A stretch of 64,000 nt of DNA from Acinetobacter brisouii CIP 110357 (GTDB lineage Bacteria > Pseudomonadota > Gammaproteobacteria > Pseudomonadales > Moraxellaceae), in assembly GCF_000488275.1 (NCBI RefSeq), contig NZ_KI530762.1, positions 949,536 to 1,013,535 of the forward strand, given 5' to 3'. This document shows positions 43,116 through 53,434 of the stretch, in pieces. A program made the position numbers and the translations under genes. Each line of letters starts with the position of its first letter. Position 1 is the first letter of the stretch. A model generated the notes under the pieces. The model did not search any database. It saw nothing but the letters and a program-made list of their open reading frames with translations, and had not been told where the DNA came from.

Positions 43116-44132
43116 ATGCATTTGGCTGCATTGCATACTCCGAGTCAGATTCAACTCAATGAACATGGCAATCTTAAGCATTTCTTGACCATCGAAGGTC
43201 TTTCCAAACAGACCCTCACTAAAATTCTTGATACAGCTCAGACCTTTATCAATGAAAATAATCAATTGATCACCTCGCCACTGCTTGAAGGGCGCACGGT
43301 GATGAATCTTTTCTTTGAGAACTCGACTCGTACTCGTACCACTTTTGAAGCGGCGGCAAAACGCCTTTCTGCCAATGTACTGAATATTGATATTGCACGT
43401 TCAAGTACTTCAAAAGGTGAAACGCTGCGTGACACGCTGTGGAATCTTGAAGCAATGGCAGCCGATATTTTTGTGGTGCGTCATTCTTCTTCAGGTGCAG
43501 CGCATTTTATTGCTAAAGATGTTTGCCCAAATGTCGCCATTATTAATGCCGGTGATGGTCGTCATGCGCATCCGACACAAGCGATGCTGGATATGTTGAC
43601 CATTCGCCGTGAAACTAAAAAGCCTTTTGAAGCCTTAAGCGTGGCGATTATTGGCGATATTAAACATTCACGTGTAGCACGTTCCGATGTCGCGGCTTTA
43701 CAGACATTGGGTTGTAAAGATATTCGTGTGATTGGGCCAAATACCTTATTACCAATTGGTTTTGAAGAATACGGCAGTGAAGTTCGTTTGTTTAACAACA
43801 TGGATGAAGGTGTCAAAGACTGTGATGTAATTATTACTTTGCGTATTCAGAATGAACGAATTGATTCACCTGCATTGGCATCGCAATCTGAATTTCACAA
43901 AATGTACGGCCTGAATGAAACACGTCTGGCGTTAGCCAAACCTGATTGCATCGTGATGCACCCAGGACCAATGAACCGTGGTGTTGAAATTGCATCAAGC
44001 ATTGCCGATGGTTCACAGTCGGTGATTTTGCATCAGGTGACCAACGGAATTGCCGTGCGTATGGCGGTGTTGGCACTGGCAATGCAAGGTCAGTTGCAAG
44101 ATAAAGGTTTAATTGAAGCAATTTCGGCATAA
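43116..44132 (+). CDS. pyrB: aspartate carbamoyltransferase catalytic subunit
   Basis: Makes N-carbamoyl-aspartate from carbamoyl phosphate and aspartate, the committed pyrimidine step. 338 residues, with the carbamoyl-phosphate loop STRTRTTFE (about 70-78), [11 protein letters not shown] (about 149-159), and [10 protein letters not shown] in the aspartate domain. Start ATG 43116 follows AAGGAAT. Like other enzymes of the Pseudomonas class it is longer than E. coli PyrB and is expected to depend on the dead PyrC' encoded 11 bases downstream. Confidence 0.96.
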   Translation: MHLAALHTPSQIQLNEHGNLKHFLTIEGLSKQTLTKILDTAQTFINENNQLITSPLLEGRTVMNLFFENSTRTRTTFEAAAKRLSANVLNIDIARSSTSKGETLRDTLWNLEAMAADIFVVRHSSSGAAHFIAKDVCPNVAIINAGDGRHAHPTQAMLDMLTIRRETKKPFEALSVAIIGDIKHSRVARSDVAALQTLGCKDIRVIGPNTLLPIGFEEYGSEVRLFNNMDEGVKDCDVIITLRIQNERIDSPALASQSEFHKMYGLNETRLALAKPDCIVMHPGPMNRGVEIASSIADGSQSVILHQVTNGIAVRMAVLALAMQGQLQDKGLIEAISA

Positions 44133-44143
44133 GGGCGAGACAC

Positions 44144-45382
44144 ATGAGTCGTGTAAAAATTGAAAATGTACGTGTGTTAGATCCAGTTCAACAAACAGAC
44201 CACGTCGAAACCATTTATTTAGATCAGGGCAAACGTGTTGCAGAGCTGACAGAAGTTGATCAAGTGATTAACGGTCAGGGCAAATGGCTCATGCCAAGTA
44301 TGGTGGATTTGTGTGCACGCGTCCGTGAACCAGGTCAGCAACAACATGGCACTCTGAAGTCTGAAGGTAAAGCAGCCCGTGAAAACGGTATTCTGCATGT
44401 GATTACTCCACCAGATTCAAAACCAATTGTGCAGGACAATGGCGCATTGATTCAGGGTTTGGTCGAGAAAGCTTGGCAAGATGGCAAAATCCATTTGCAT
44501 ATTATTGGCGCACAAACACAAGGTTTAAATGGCAAACAACCTGCCAATATGGCTGGCTTGAAAAAGGGTGGTTGTAGTGCTGTCACCAATGCCAATGCTG
44601 CATTTCAAGATGATGATGTGGTGATTCGCACTTTAGAATACGCCGCAGGTTTGGGCTTAACTGTGGTGTTTTACCCAGAAGAGCATCAGTTGGCGAAAGA
44701 CGGCTGTGTGCATGAAGGTTTCGTGGCATCGCGTCAAGGCTTGCCAATGATTCCAAGCATTGCAGAAACGGTTGCGATTGCTAAATATTTATTAATGATT
44801 GAAGTCACTGGTGTTCGTGCTCACTTTAGCTTACTTTCAAGTGGCGCTTCAGTTGAGTTGATTGCTGCTGCAAAAGCCAAAGGTTTACCTGTCACAGCTG
44901 ACGTTGCGATGCATCAGCTTCATTTAACCGATGCGTTGATTGATGGCTTTAACTCGCTTGCACATGTCCGTCCACCACTTCGTGCAGAACAAGACAAAGC
45001 ACAGCTTCGTGAAGCGGTAAAATCTGGCGTGATTGATGCGATCTGTACGCATCATGAACCTTTGAGTAGCTCTGCAAAAATGTTACCTTTTGCCGAAACT
45101 GAGCCAGGTATCAGCGCATTTGATACCTATGTGGCTTTGGGAACTCAACTGGTTCGTGAAGGTTTGTTCACTCCGCTTGAATGGGTGGAAAAAGTGACGC
45201 TTGCACCTGCTCGTGTTGCAAAAATACTTGAATGCTGGCAGAAAGAAGCGGGTTGGGTGCTGGTTGACCCTGAACTAGAGTGGCAAGTGTCTAAAGACAG
45301 TATTATTTCTCAAGGTAAAAACACTCCGCTTATTGGACAGACTTTACAGGGCAAAGTGATTGAAACTTTCTATGTGAAGTAA
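44144..45382 (+). CDS. pyrC': dihydroorotase-like PyrC', catalytically inactive
   Basis: 412-residue amidohydrolase fold that lacks the dihydroorotase active site. The zinc motif DxHxHxREPG reads DLCARVREPG: both His are lost (Cys57, Arg59). In Pseudomonas such a PyrC' is a structural part of the PyrB-PyrC' dodecamer and does not act on dihydroorotate. The gene follows pyrB by 11 bases, which fits stoichiometric assembly. A true dihydroorotase must be encoded elsewhere. Confidence 0.92.
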   Translation: MSRVKIENVRVLDPVQQTDHVETIYLDQGKRVAELTEVDQVINGQGKWLMPSMVDLCARVREPGQQQHGTLKSEGKAARENGILHVITPPDSKPIVQDNGALIQGLVEKAWQDGKIHLHIIGAQTQGLNGKQPANMAGLKKGGCSAVTNANAAFQDDDVVIRTLEYAAGLGLTVVFYPEEHQLAKDGCVHEGFVASRQGLPMIPSIAETVAIAKYLLMIEVTGVRAHFSLLSSGASVELIAAAKAKGLPVTADVAMHQLHLTDALIDGFNSLAHVRPPLRAEQDKAQLREAVKSGVIDAICTHHEPLSSSAKMLPFAETEPGISAFDTYVALGTQLVREGLFTPLEWVEKVTLAPARVAKILECWQKEAGWVLVDPELEWQVSKDSIISQGKNTPLIGQTLQGKVIETFYVK

Positions 45383-45402
45383 TCCCATAGGATCTGAAAA
45401 AT

Positions 45403-45434
45403 ATAAAGCCAGTCATTTGACTGGCTTTATTTGT
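45403..45434. terminator. terminator between pyrC' and the Lon-like gene
   Basis: Perfect 13-bp stem ATAAAGCCAGTCA/TGACTGGCTTTAT with a 2-base loop, between convergent genes. Confidence 0.85.
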
Positions 45435-45448
45435 AGTTGCGGTAAAGA

Positions 45449-48154
45449 CTATTTGTTTTTTAAAACCATTTCGACTTCCTGAGTTTCCTCAACGGCAGTT
45501 TCGACATCATCCGATTTGACCTTTTTTTCGTCTTTCTTCGGTTTCTTTTTTTTCTTTTTCTTGGCTTTTTCTTCCTCTTCTTCAATCGTACCATCTTCGA
45601 TGGCTTGCCAGTACTCAAGCTGTTCCATTACTGCTGCATAAATCGAATGCTTGCTGTAATTGCCTTTTTTATCCAATTTGCCCACTGGACGTGCCATGAG
45701 AATTTCTAAGGCTTGATCAATGGTGTCAATTGCATGAATATGGAATTGACCTTCACTTACAGCATCAATCACGTCTTGACGTAGCATTAAATGCTGCATG
45801 TTTTGACGTGGAATAATCACGCCTTGTTTACCAGTCAAACCTTGCAATTTACAAGCATCATAGAAGCCTTCAATTTTGGCATTTACACCGCCAATTGGCT
45901 GTACTTGACCTAACTGGTTCATAGAACCCGTAATTGCCCAAGACTGGTCGATCGGTAACTGGCTAATCGCAGAAATAAGGGCAGACAGCTCTGCAACCGT
46001 AGCACTGTCACCATCAACCTGCCCATAACTTTGTTCAAATGCCAGCGCAGCTGAGAAATGCAGAATCTGTTCACGACCAAAGTGTGCTTTTAAGAAACTC
46101 GACATCAACAGCACGCCTTTAGCATGCAAAGAACCACCGAGTTCGACACTGCGTTCAATATCGAGAATGTCACCACCACCTTGATAAACTGAAGCAGTCA
46201 AGCGAGAAGGTAAGCCAAATTCAACATCGGCATAATGAATCACCGAAAGTGCATTAATTTGTCCTAAGCGATAACTCTGGGTTTCAATCAGTTGTGTACC
46301 ACGAGAAAGATCTTGCCAATATAATTCTCTTAAATAGCCTAAGCGATACTGGCGATGTTGCAACGCTGTATTGATGTGCTTATCTGTCACCATTTTATCA
46401 CCCGCTTGGAACGCATGATGGTGAGACTCGCGAATCAAATCTCCCAAAGTCGAAGCATGCAAAGACAATGAGCTTTGATCTTCAGCTTGGCGACTTGAAT
46501 CTGTCAAAAGTGCTGCAAGCGCACTACGGTCAAACGGTAACAGTTTATCTGCCTGAACATAGTCTGCAATCAGGTGCATATAGGCTTGTTCATTACTTTC
46601 GTTGCGCTGTAGTGTGTCGGTAAAGTCGGCACGAATCTTGAACACACTTCCGAGCTCTGGCTCAAGTTCTAAAATTTCATAATAAATTTCAGGTTCAGCC
46701 AGTAAGACGACTTTCAGCTGTAGTGGAATAGATGCAGGTTCAATCGAAATGCTACCTGTTAAAGTCAGCATGTGCTCCAAAGATGACAGTTTAAGTTGCC
46801 CCGATTTCAAGGCGCGTTTCAGACCTTGCCATGCATAGGGTTGCTCAAGTAGCTGCTCGGCTTCAAGCATTAAAAAGCCACCATTGGCACGGTGTAAAGC
46901 ACCTGCACGAATTAAAGTAAAATCGGTGGTAATCGTACCATTTTGGGTGAGTTGTTCTACATGACCCAACAGGTTGTAATGGGTTGGGAAATCTTCAAAA
47001 ATAACAGGCGCACCACTGTTAGGTGTGTTGCTGACAATCACATTAGCCTGATAACGTGCAGGAATACGACTAAACAGAGCAGGAGAGAAGTCTTCTTCAT
47101 CCTGATCCAGAATCATTTCCACATTCTCAATAATATCGTTGGCATATGATTTAAGGAACTGTTCTAAACCTTGAATATTTTGAAATTTATTCAGGATGAG
47201 CTCAATGCGGGGCATGACCACCTGTTTGGCAATATCACGGTTTAGGTCAGATACCTGATCACGAGCATCATCTTCCAGATCGCCCAAGTGTAATCCTAAG
47301 CGTTCCAGTTTTTTGTTCATGTAGCGCATGTGGTTTGCAATTTCAGCGCGCTCTTTGCTACTTAATGCATCAAGATCATCTTGTGACATTTCTTGCAACA
47401 CATCGTCTTTTAGATAGACGGGAACAAAAGTGTGCTGTTCGTTGCGAGAAATCAGTTTTAGGTCGAAATCTTCAGCTTCTTTAGTCAATTCGACTAGTGC
47501 AAGTTGCTGTTCTTGTCCAGTTTCCTGACGAATCTGTTCAATACGGTTGTGGTAGGTTTCTGCACTAAAACGCCGTTCCAGTTGCTTTAAAATGGTTTGC
47601 CATGCTTGATGCAACGCATTTTGAAATTTAGTGCCTTGTCCGGCAGGGAAACATAAGGCTAGCGGCTGACGTGGGGTTTGAAAGTTATTGACATAGACCC
47701 AGTCATTTGGTGTTGGCATGGTTTTGGCGTGTTGCTTGAGCAAACGCTTGATCATGGTGCGTTTACCTAAACCCGCTGTACCTACCGCGAAAATATTATA
47801 ACCCGCGTAAGGTAAAGCAATTCCTGCTTCAACAGAAGCCCGCGCACGGTCTTGCCCTAAAAAGTTATTTAGCGGTTTGATGCGTTTGGTCGATGCTGGA
47901 ATTTTTTCCCAGTCGGGAATATGGGTTAGTTGTTCTGGTTTTAACTCAGTTTGTTCTAGTGTTTGTTGTATTTCAGGTTGATCAAACGCAGAGATGGGAG
48001 AGTCCTTGTGGAGTTGTTTACTTCTATTGAGTTGATTTGCAGAAAGTACAGAATTCATTTGATCGAGTCTTTGGGTCACGGTTTTTAAATCCACAACAAA
48101 TGTTGATTGGCAATTTAAAGGTATACAGGTTTGCCTATAAAGATCAAGCGGCAT
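45449..48154 (-). CDS. Lon-related ATP-dependent protease (LonB/LonC-like, AAA_32 type)
   Basis: Predicted AAA+ serine protease of family S16. Walker A is at GTAGLGKRT (about 128-136). The C-terminal protease domain carries Ser717 (in GDSATVAEL) and Lys760 (in GGVNAKIEGF), 43 residues apart as in E. coli Lon (679 and 722). The middle holds a long coiled-coil region (about 190-350). Unlike classic Lon there is no LAN domain; this is the type of protein common in Pseudomonas and Acinetobacter whose substrates are unknown. After residue 855 comes an acidic then Lys-rich tail (EEEEEKAKKKKKKKPKK). The start is uncertain; an ATG at 48058 is an alternative. Confidence 0.86.
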   Translation of the reverse strand: MPLDLYRQTCIPLNCQSTFVVDLKTVTQRLDQMNSVLSANQLNRSKQLHKDSPISAFDQPEIQQTLEQTELKPEQLTHIPDWEKIPASTKRIKPLNNFLGQDRARASVEAGIALPYAGYNIFAVGTAGLGKRTMIKRLLKQHAKTMPTPNDWVYVNNFQTPRQPLALCFPAGQGTKFQNALHQAWQTILKQLERRFSAETYHNRIEQIRQETGQEQQLALVELTKEAEDFDLKLISRNEQHTFVPVYLKDDVLQEMSQDDLDALSSKERAEIANHMRYMNKKLERLGLHLGDLEDDARDQVSDLNRDIAKQVVMPRIELILNKFQNIQGLEQFLKSYANDIIENVEMILDQDEEDFSPALFSRIPARYQANVIVSNTPNSGAPVIFEDFPTHYNLLGHVEQLTQNGTITTDFTLIRAGALHRANGGFLMLEAEQLLEQPYAWQGLKRALKSGQLKLSSLEHMLTLTGSISIEPASIPLQLKVVLLAEPEIYYEILELEPELGSVFKIRADFTDTLQRNESNEQAYMHLIADYVQADKLLPFDRSALAALLTDSSRQAEDQSSLSLHASTLGDLIRESHHHAFQAGDKMVTDKHINTALQHRQYRLGYLRELYWQDLSRGTQLIETQSYRLGQINALSVIHYADVEFGLPSRLTASVYQGGGDILDIERSVELGGSLHAKGVLLMSSFLKAHFGREQILHFSAALAFEQSYGQVDGDSATVAELSALISAISQLPIDQSWAITGSMNQLGQVQPIGGVNAKIEGFYDACKLQGLTGKQGVIIPRQNMQHLMLRQDVIDAVSEGQFHIHAIDTIDQALEILMARPVGKLDKKGNYSKHSIYAAVMEQLEYWQAIEDGTIEEEEEKAKKKKKKKPKKDEKKVKSDDVETAVEETQEVEMVLKNK

Positions 48155-48242
48155 GGATAAATTAACATGAAAAAAGCAATATTCTGATGCTTTCAGGTTG
48201 CAACATTTGACCGAAAGGTTTCAAATAGCAGCTTTAAATCTT

Positions 48243-50423
48243 ATGGAAAACCGCAGCGCAATGACCTCACAAAGCCAAGACTGGACACACGCCTTTCGTG
48301 CTTTTTTAGATCGCCGTGCCTTGATTATGCTGTTTCTGGGATTTTCTGCGGGGATTCCGATTTTACTGATTTTTTCTAGCTTATCTCTATGGTTGGGTGA
48401 GGCTGGTATTGATAAAAGTGCCGTGACATTTTTTAGCTGGGCAGCGTTAGGCTACTCCTTTAAATTTGTTTGGGCACCGCTCATTGATGAGTTACCTGTG
48501 CCTGTACTAACCAAAGCCTTGGGTCATCGCCGAGGATGGTTGTTTGTTGCTCAATGCCTCATTATCTGTGCGATTAGCATTATGGCATTTTCTGATCCAT
48601 CACTGGGTCAAAGTTATTTAATTCAGATGGCAGTTGGAGCGGTTCTTCTCGGCTTTTCTGCTGCAACACAAGACATTGTCATTGATGCATATCGAATTGA
48701 ACTGGCCGACACAGAAATGCAAACCGTTTTGGCTGCAACTTACAATGCAGGTTATCGCATTGGAATGATTGTGGCGGGGGCTGGAGCGCTATTTTTAGCA
48801 GCATCGTTGGGTACGTCAAAAGGTAATTATATTTATGCTGCATGGAAATATACTTATTTGGCCATGGCTGCCGTCATGTTGGTCGGTATTATCACGACAT
48901 TGATGATTCGTGAGCCGAAAGTAAATCGAGTCTCCAAAAATTATCAGCGTCAGGATTATTTTCGTCTGGTTTGCGTTTTCTTTTTGGCGGTGATCAGTTT
49001 TGTTGTGAGCTATATTTTTTCAAATAATCTGATTATGGCACTTGAGAAAAACTTGGGAATTCAGGACAGCTTTTTGCTATTTTGCTTTGAAGCAGTTCGC
49101 TTTTTAGGCTCAGGTGTTGTGGCTTTGTTGGTGGGTACGGTTCTTGTCAAAGCAGGGGTGGTCAACCGTCAGATGGCAATGGACACCTGGGTGAGTCCAA
49201 TTCAGGATTTTTTCCAACGCTATGGGGTGAAATTAGCCTTGTTTTTATTGCTGCTGATTGGTTTTTACCGTATTTCAGACATCATTGCAGGCGTAATTTC
49301 CAATGTGTTCTATCAAGATCTGAACTTTAGTAAGCAGCAAATTGCAGAAGCTGTAAAAGTTTACGGCGTAATTTTCTCTTTGTTTGGCGGTTTCTGCGGT
49401 GGTTTGTTGGCACAGCGCATGAATATTATGAAACTGATGTTTGTGGGTGCTATATTTGCAAGTTCAACCAATCTTATTTTTATTGGCTTGGTCAAATCTG
49501 GACACCCAATTGGGCCGGTTGAACTCACTGTCGGGCAGCAGCATTATCGTGTTCAGCCTGATGATGTCGGGTACTGGTCGGTTAAAGTGCCAAATCAGGT
49601 TCTGATGCAGGCTCAGCATATTCAGGTGCAAGCGCAATATGCCGATCAGGCAAATTCTAAAGCTGAATTTAGCCTGCCTTATTTAAAAGCAAAGGCACAG
49701 CCACAAATCCAGTTTTTACCTGTGACCAGTGACAATCAAATTTCTACGCAAGAACAACAGCAAAGTATTGCAATCAAAGGGCAACTTGCTGGTGTGAAAA
49801 AAGACCAATTACAAGCTGATGCACCTGTCATGATCCAGTTGGATGGACAGAGCTATCCTGCCAAACTCGATGATACGGGTGTATTTAGTGCAGCGATTGA
49901 TGGCGCTGTGCTGGCAAAATCAACCTCTAAACAATTGACTGCACAGCTGAATTTTATTCATGCTCCAGCACAAACTGTACAGGTACAGCAGCGTTATACA
50001 CTGGGTGGTTCTATCGCACAACAACTGGATGTTGACTTGCAACCGTTGAATGCAGTGCAGCAAGATCAAACAGTGACAGAAATTAAAGGTAAGGTGATTA
50101 AACCTTATAGTCAATTATGGTTATATTTCGCAATTGTGGTCGATAACTTGGCTTCAGGTTTGGCTGGAGCTGCGTTTATTGCATTTTTATCGAGTTTGAC
50201 CAGTGTATCTTTTACTGCTGTACAGTATGCGATTTTCAGTTCACTCATGACCTTAACACCTAAAATTATGGGTGGATATTCGGGTACTATTGTGACTCAT
50301 ATTGGTTATCCGAAATTTTTCCTCATGACCACCTTAATTGGTATTCCAATTTTATTCTTGGTGGTTTGGGTCGCAAAATTATTAAAAGATCATCAATCCG
50401 TAAAAACTTCACAAGAGGACTAA
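48243..50423 (+). CDS. AmpG-type muropeptide permease with Ig-like insertion
   Basis: Major-facilitator transporter of the AmpG type, expected to import anhydro-muropeptides from peptidoglycan recycling. Membrane helices run through about residue 417 and resume near 625 ([23 protein letters not shown]). Between them (about 421-623 of 726) is a soluble, strand-rich insertion of about 200 residues with two Ig-like repeats of the form [12 protein letters not shown]...GYWSVKVP and [21 protein letters not shown]. coli AmpG (491) has no such insertion. Start is uncertain: ATG 48243 is chosen; ATG 48261 and an upstream TTG are possible. gloA follows 4 bases later. Confidence 0.82.
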   Translation: MENRSAMTSQSQDWTHAFRAFLDRRALIMLFLGFSAGIPILLIFSSLSLWLGEAGIDKSAVTFFSWAALGYSFKFVWAPLIDELPVPVLTKALGHRRGWLFVAQCLIICAISIMAFSDPSLGQSYLIQMAVGAVLLGFSAATQDIVIDAYRIELADTEMQTVLAATYNAGYRIGMIVAGAGALFLAASLGTSKGNYIYAAWKYTYLAMAAVMLVGIITTLMIREPKVNRVSKNYQRQDYFRLVCVFFLAVISFVVSYIFSNNLIMALEKNLGIQDSFLLFCFEAVRFLGSGVVALLVGTVLVKAGVVNRQMAMDTWVSPIQDFFQRYGVKLALFLLLLIGFYRISDIIAGVISNVFYQDLNFSKQQIAEAVKVYGVIFSLFGGFCGGLLAQRMNIMKLMFVGAIFASSTNLIFIGLVKSGHPIGPVELTVGQQHYRVQPDDVGYWSVKVPNQVLMQAQHIQVQAQYADQANSKAEFSLPYLKAKAQPQIQFLPVTSDNQISTQEQQQSIAIKGQLAGVKKDQLQADAPVMIQLDGQSYPAKLDDTGVFSAAIDGAVLAKSTSKQLTAQLNFIHAPAQTVQVQQRYTLGGSIAQQLDVDLQPLNAVQQDQTVTEIKGKVIKPYSQLWLYFAIVVDNLASGLAGAAFIAFLSSLTSVSFTAVQYAIFSSLMTLTPKIMGGYSGTIVTHIGYPKFFLMTTLIGIPILFLVVWVAKLLKDHQSVKTSQED

Positions 50424-50427
50424 TTTT

Positions 50428-50829
50428 ATGCGCATGTTACATACCATGTTACGTGTAGGTAATTTAGAACGCTCATTGGCATTCTATACAGAAGTGCTCG
50501 GTATGACTCTGTTGCGTCGCCGTGATTATGAAGAAGGCCGTTTTACATTGGCTTTCGTTGGCTATGGTGATGAAGAGCATAATACCGTATTGGAGCTGAC
50601 GCATAACTGGGATACTGAAAGTTACGAGTTAGGCAATGCTTATGGGCATATTGCGATTGCAGTTGATGATGCGTATCAGGCATGTGAAGAAATCAAAGCT
50701 CGTGGCGGTAAAGTCGTACGTGAAGCTGGGCCAATGAAGGGCGGTGTTACTGTAATTGCATTTGTTGAAGATCCAGATGGCTATAAAATCGAGTTGATTC
50801 AGCAAGATCAAAACGCACGCAATAATTAA
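50428..50829 (+). CDS. gloA: glyoxalase I (lactoylglutathione lyase)
   Basis: Metal enzyme that isomerises the methylglyoxal-glutathione adduct to S-lactoylglutathione. The 133 residues are the short bacterial form. Metal ligands visible are His5 (MLHTMLRV), Glu in TVLELTHNW (about 57), His in GHIAIAV (about 75) and Glu in YKIELIQ (about 123). The start is 4 bases after the AmpG-type gene, so they share a transcript. Confidence 0.95.
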   Translation: MRMLHTMLRVGNLERSLAFYTEVLGMTLLRRRDYEEGRFTLAFVGYGDEEHNTVLELTHNWDTESYELGNAYGHIAIAVDDAYQACEEIKARGGKVVREAGPMKGGVTVIAFVEDPDGYKIELIQQDQNARNN

Positions 50830-50870
50830 CCAATATGAATAAAGCATTCGTATCTGTAGGTTTTTTCCTG

Positions 50871-50876
50871 TATAAT
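50871..50876 (+). promoter_or_regulatory. -10 box TATAAT upstream of rpmE
   Basis: A perfect TATAAT 158 bases before the rpmE start, with no good -35 at 17 bases. It would give rpmE a long leader, which is unusual for a ribosomal protein gene. Confidence 0.45.
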
Positions 50877-51033
50877 ACGCCGACTTGTTGAGCTTAGCCC
50901 TAACCTAGAGTTTCGGTGAGCCAAAAGAATGGTCTGTGATGGTGTTGACCTGCTTTTTGCATTCCTCATAATCGCTATGAGAGTGGTCAATTGCGATGAC
51001 AGCATAACCTTTCTTAACTTAGGAGAATCGACC

Positions 51034-51261
51034 ATGCGCGCCGATATTCACCCAAAATACGAAAAATTAGTTGCAACTTGCTCTTGCGGTAACGTAATCG
51101 AAACACGTTCAGCTGTTGGTAAAGAAACTCTTTATCTTGACGTATGTTCAGCTTGCCACCCATTCTACACTGGTAAACAAAAGAATGTAGATACTGGTGG
51201 TCGTATCGACAAATTCAAACAACGTTTTGCTGGTATGTCTCGTTCTATCAAACGCGGCTAA
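51034..51261 (+). CDS. rpmE: 50S ribosomal protein L31, zinc-binding form
   Basis: 75-residue L31. It is the Cys-containing (C+) type: CSCGN (16, 18) and CSACHPF (38, 41) provide the zinc ligands. ATG 51034 has AGGAG upstream; longer in-frame starts lie in the leader. In zinc-starved bacteria this form is often replaced by a Cys-less L31 (ykgM type), which is not in the window. Confidence 0.96.
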   Translation: MRADIHPKYEKLVATCSCGNVIETRSAVGKETLYLDVCSACHPFYTGKQKNVDTGGRIDKFKQRFAGMSRSIKRG

Positions 51262-51274
51262 TCCATCAGGATGT

Positions 51275-51304
51275 AAAAAACGGGCAATTTGCCCGTTTTT
51301 TTAT
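51275..51304. terminator. bidirectional terminator after rpmE
   Basis: Perfect stem AAACGGGCAA/TTGCCCGTTT with A and T runs, between convergent genes. Confidence 0.88.
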
Positions 51305-51337
51305 GCTTGCTTCTTGATGAAATAAAGAGGCAAGACC

Positions 51338-53434
51338 TTATTGGTCTTGCCCATCGATCAAGTGGTCAAGCTTCTTCTGGAAGTAATCACCTTGCAAATA
51401 ACGTGCATCAATATTCCATGCATTTGCAAAACTATTCATATTGTTGAGCATAGGCAAAATCATATCAACTTCAGCAATTTCTTTGTATTTTTGCACCTGC
51501 AATTGCAACTCTGTCAGTTCTTTATCGTCATCTAAACTATTGGTTAGTTTCGAATCTAAACGATATAGATCAATGTCATCGCGTGACAGTAAGCTCATGC
51601 ATTGATCATCGACACCAAAGTGGCGCACAGAAATTAATGCACCTTGAATACGAAGCTGTTGCAATACAGGTGTGACTCGTTCTGCATGCTGGATGATGTC
51701 TGGCGCTGAAAATTGTAGGATTAATGGGTGATTTCGTGTATTACGAATAATCGAGAACAATTTTTCAACCAAATTAACAATTTGTTTATCATGCAACAAT
51801 ACGTGAATGTTCAAATTGATAATGAGTTTAGTATTTGGGTATTGTGTAATAAAATTATAGAGTTGTTTAGATGCTTCAACCAAAATCCAGCGATCTAGTT
51901 TGACTGCAAGTTCTACATCGCTATTTAATTCAGTTAAATCTTCAAGAGCTAACCATTGTTTGTCAAAAATCACACCACTGGTGACTTCATAAATATAAGG
52001 TTCAGTATCTTGTTTATCATAAAGCTGCTGATATTTCAGATGTATGGTATTTTGCTCAATTGCGCGGTGTAATTCAGTCAGCAACATATGCTCACGGTCC
52101 AACTGAGCGCCTAACATCAACGTAGCTGGTGCTTCGTCACTGTCAAAACCAGAGAACTTAATTTCATTAGCTTTGGCTTTTTCATGCTGTAATGGGTGTG
52201 ATAAGCCTTGAGTAATCAGAAAATCAAATTGCTCCTGACCTTGTATTGCACCTTCAATCTCACTATAACCAATCGTAAACTGTACCGAATAATTTTCTGA
52301 ATTGAATTCGAGCAATTGCGGTTTTAAAAGTGGAGTTAAACCTTGAAGTTTTGAGTGAAGCAGATCTTCGTTAGCCGCCTGACATAAGCCGATAAAGAGA
52401 GCAGGGGTCACTTTAATGACAGTATTATGTGCATGCTCCTGAATAAACCCTTGTACTGCTTTAAGATATTCGCTTGTTTGTACTTGGTTCAGCTTCGCAA
52501 TTTGCTCATGGAAGTCTGTCAATAAAAATATAACAACTGCATTTTTATTGGCAGGTTCATTCAGCATTTTTCGGTTGAACTGCTCATAAAGGCGAACAGG
52601 GTTACTACCAGTTTCAACACCTGTTTTACCAGAATTTGCTTGAGGGTTATCTGTTTCAATGGAAATTTGCACAGCATCCTGTGCATTATCTGGTAAAAAC
52701 TCAACTCGAAGTAGATTGCCTTTCGATTGTGCATTCGGATTGAGCGATTTAACCTCAAAACGTGCTTGATCGAAATTGCGCTGCGTAATACGTTTAAAAC
52801 GTTGTTTAAAATCTTGGAGTTGTTCGGGTTGTAGCACATCAAGCAGCGGTAATCCGAAAATTTCCTCTTCTTTTTTAAAGCCGAACAGTGCCAGATATTC
52901 AGGATTGGCCTTAATGTGAATGCCTTCCTGAATCACAGCGACAGCTTTATGTGTGTCGTGAGCGTGTGTTTGAATATGAGTTTCGGCAATTTCTAGTTCT
53001 TTGAGTAAGTGTTGCTGTGCCTGTAAAGAGCGGCTATATGACAAAGTACGAACAAGACCAATATAAAAACGATCTGGATAATCAAGGTTAAATAAATCGT
53101 ATACGCCTTTATTAATATAGTTTAAGTATTGTGATGGCTGATAATCCTCAGGGTTTAACAGCAATAATGGAAGCTGTGGCTGATTAGAAGCGTGAATCAG
53201 GGCCAAAGCCTGTTCAAACTTTAAGTCATAAGCACGTCCAAACAAGACAACATCCCAATGCGTGTGTAACTGCTTCTCAAAACTTTTAATATCATCGAGT
53301 AAAAAAGCATCGACCTGATGACCTTTAGAGGTCAAGAGATCAACAATCTGGTTATAACGGATTTGGTTATCATCGATAATGAGTAAACGAGTCTTAATTT
53401 GTTTAAGCTTGTTGGATAAAAAAGCATTTCTCAT
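51338..53434 (-). CDS. FimX-like REC-PAS-GGDEF-EAL protein with degenerate active sites
   Basis: 698-residue protein laid out like Pseudomonas FimX (691): receiver domain (about 15-115), PAS (about 155-265), GGDEF remnant (about 295-420) and EAL remnant (about 450-690). Every catalytic mark is changed. Receiver: no phospho-acceptor Asp after VVLF. GGDEF: reads TPALF. EAL: reads EVT in YEVTSG, and the DDFG loop is RHFG. It cannot plausibly make or degrade c-di-GMP but may bind it. FimX drives type IV pilus assembly. ATG 53434 overlaps the upstream stop as ATGA and has GGGAAAG upstream. Confidence 0.83.
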   Translation of the reverse strand: MRNAFLSNKLKQIKTRLLIIDDNQIRYNQIVDLLTSKGHQVDAFLLDDIKSFEKQLHTHWDVVLFGRAYDLKFEQALALIHASNQPQLPLLLLNPEDYQPSQYLNYINKGVYDLFNLDYPDRFYIGLVRTLSYSRSLQAQQHLLKELEIAETHIQTHAHDTHKAVAVIQEGIHIKANPEYLALFGFKKEEEIFGLPLLDVLQPEQLQDFKQRFKRITQRNFDQARFEVKSLNPNAQSKGNLLRVEFLPDNAQDAVQISIETDNPQANSGKTGVETGSNPVRLYEQFNRKMLNEPANKNAVVIFLLTDFHEQIAKLNQVQTSEYLKAVQGFIQEHAHNTVIKVTPALFIGLCQAANEDLLHSKLQGLTPLLKPQLLEFNSENYSVQFTIGYSEIEGAIQGQEQFDFLITQGLSHPLQHEKAKANEIKFSGFDSDEAPATLMLGAQLDREHMLLTELHRAIEQNTIHLKYQQLYDKQDTEPYIYEVTSGVIFDKQWLALEDLTELNSDVELAVKLDRWILVEASKQLYNFITQYPNTKLIINLNIHVLLHDKQIVNLVEKLFSIIRNTRNHPLILQFSAPDIIQHAERVTPVLQQLRIQGALISVRHFGVDDQCMSLLSRDDIDLYRLDSKLTNSLDDDKELTELQLQVQKYKEIAEVDMILPMLNNMNSFANAWNIDARYLQGDYFQKKLDHLIDGQDQ

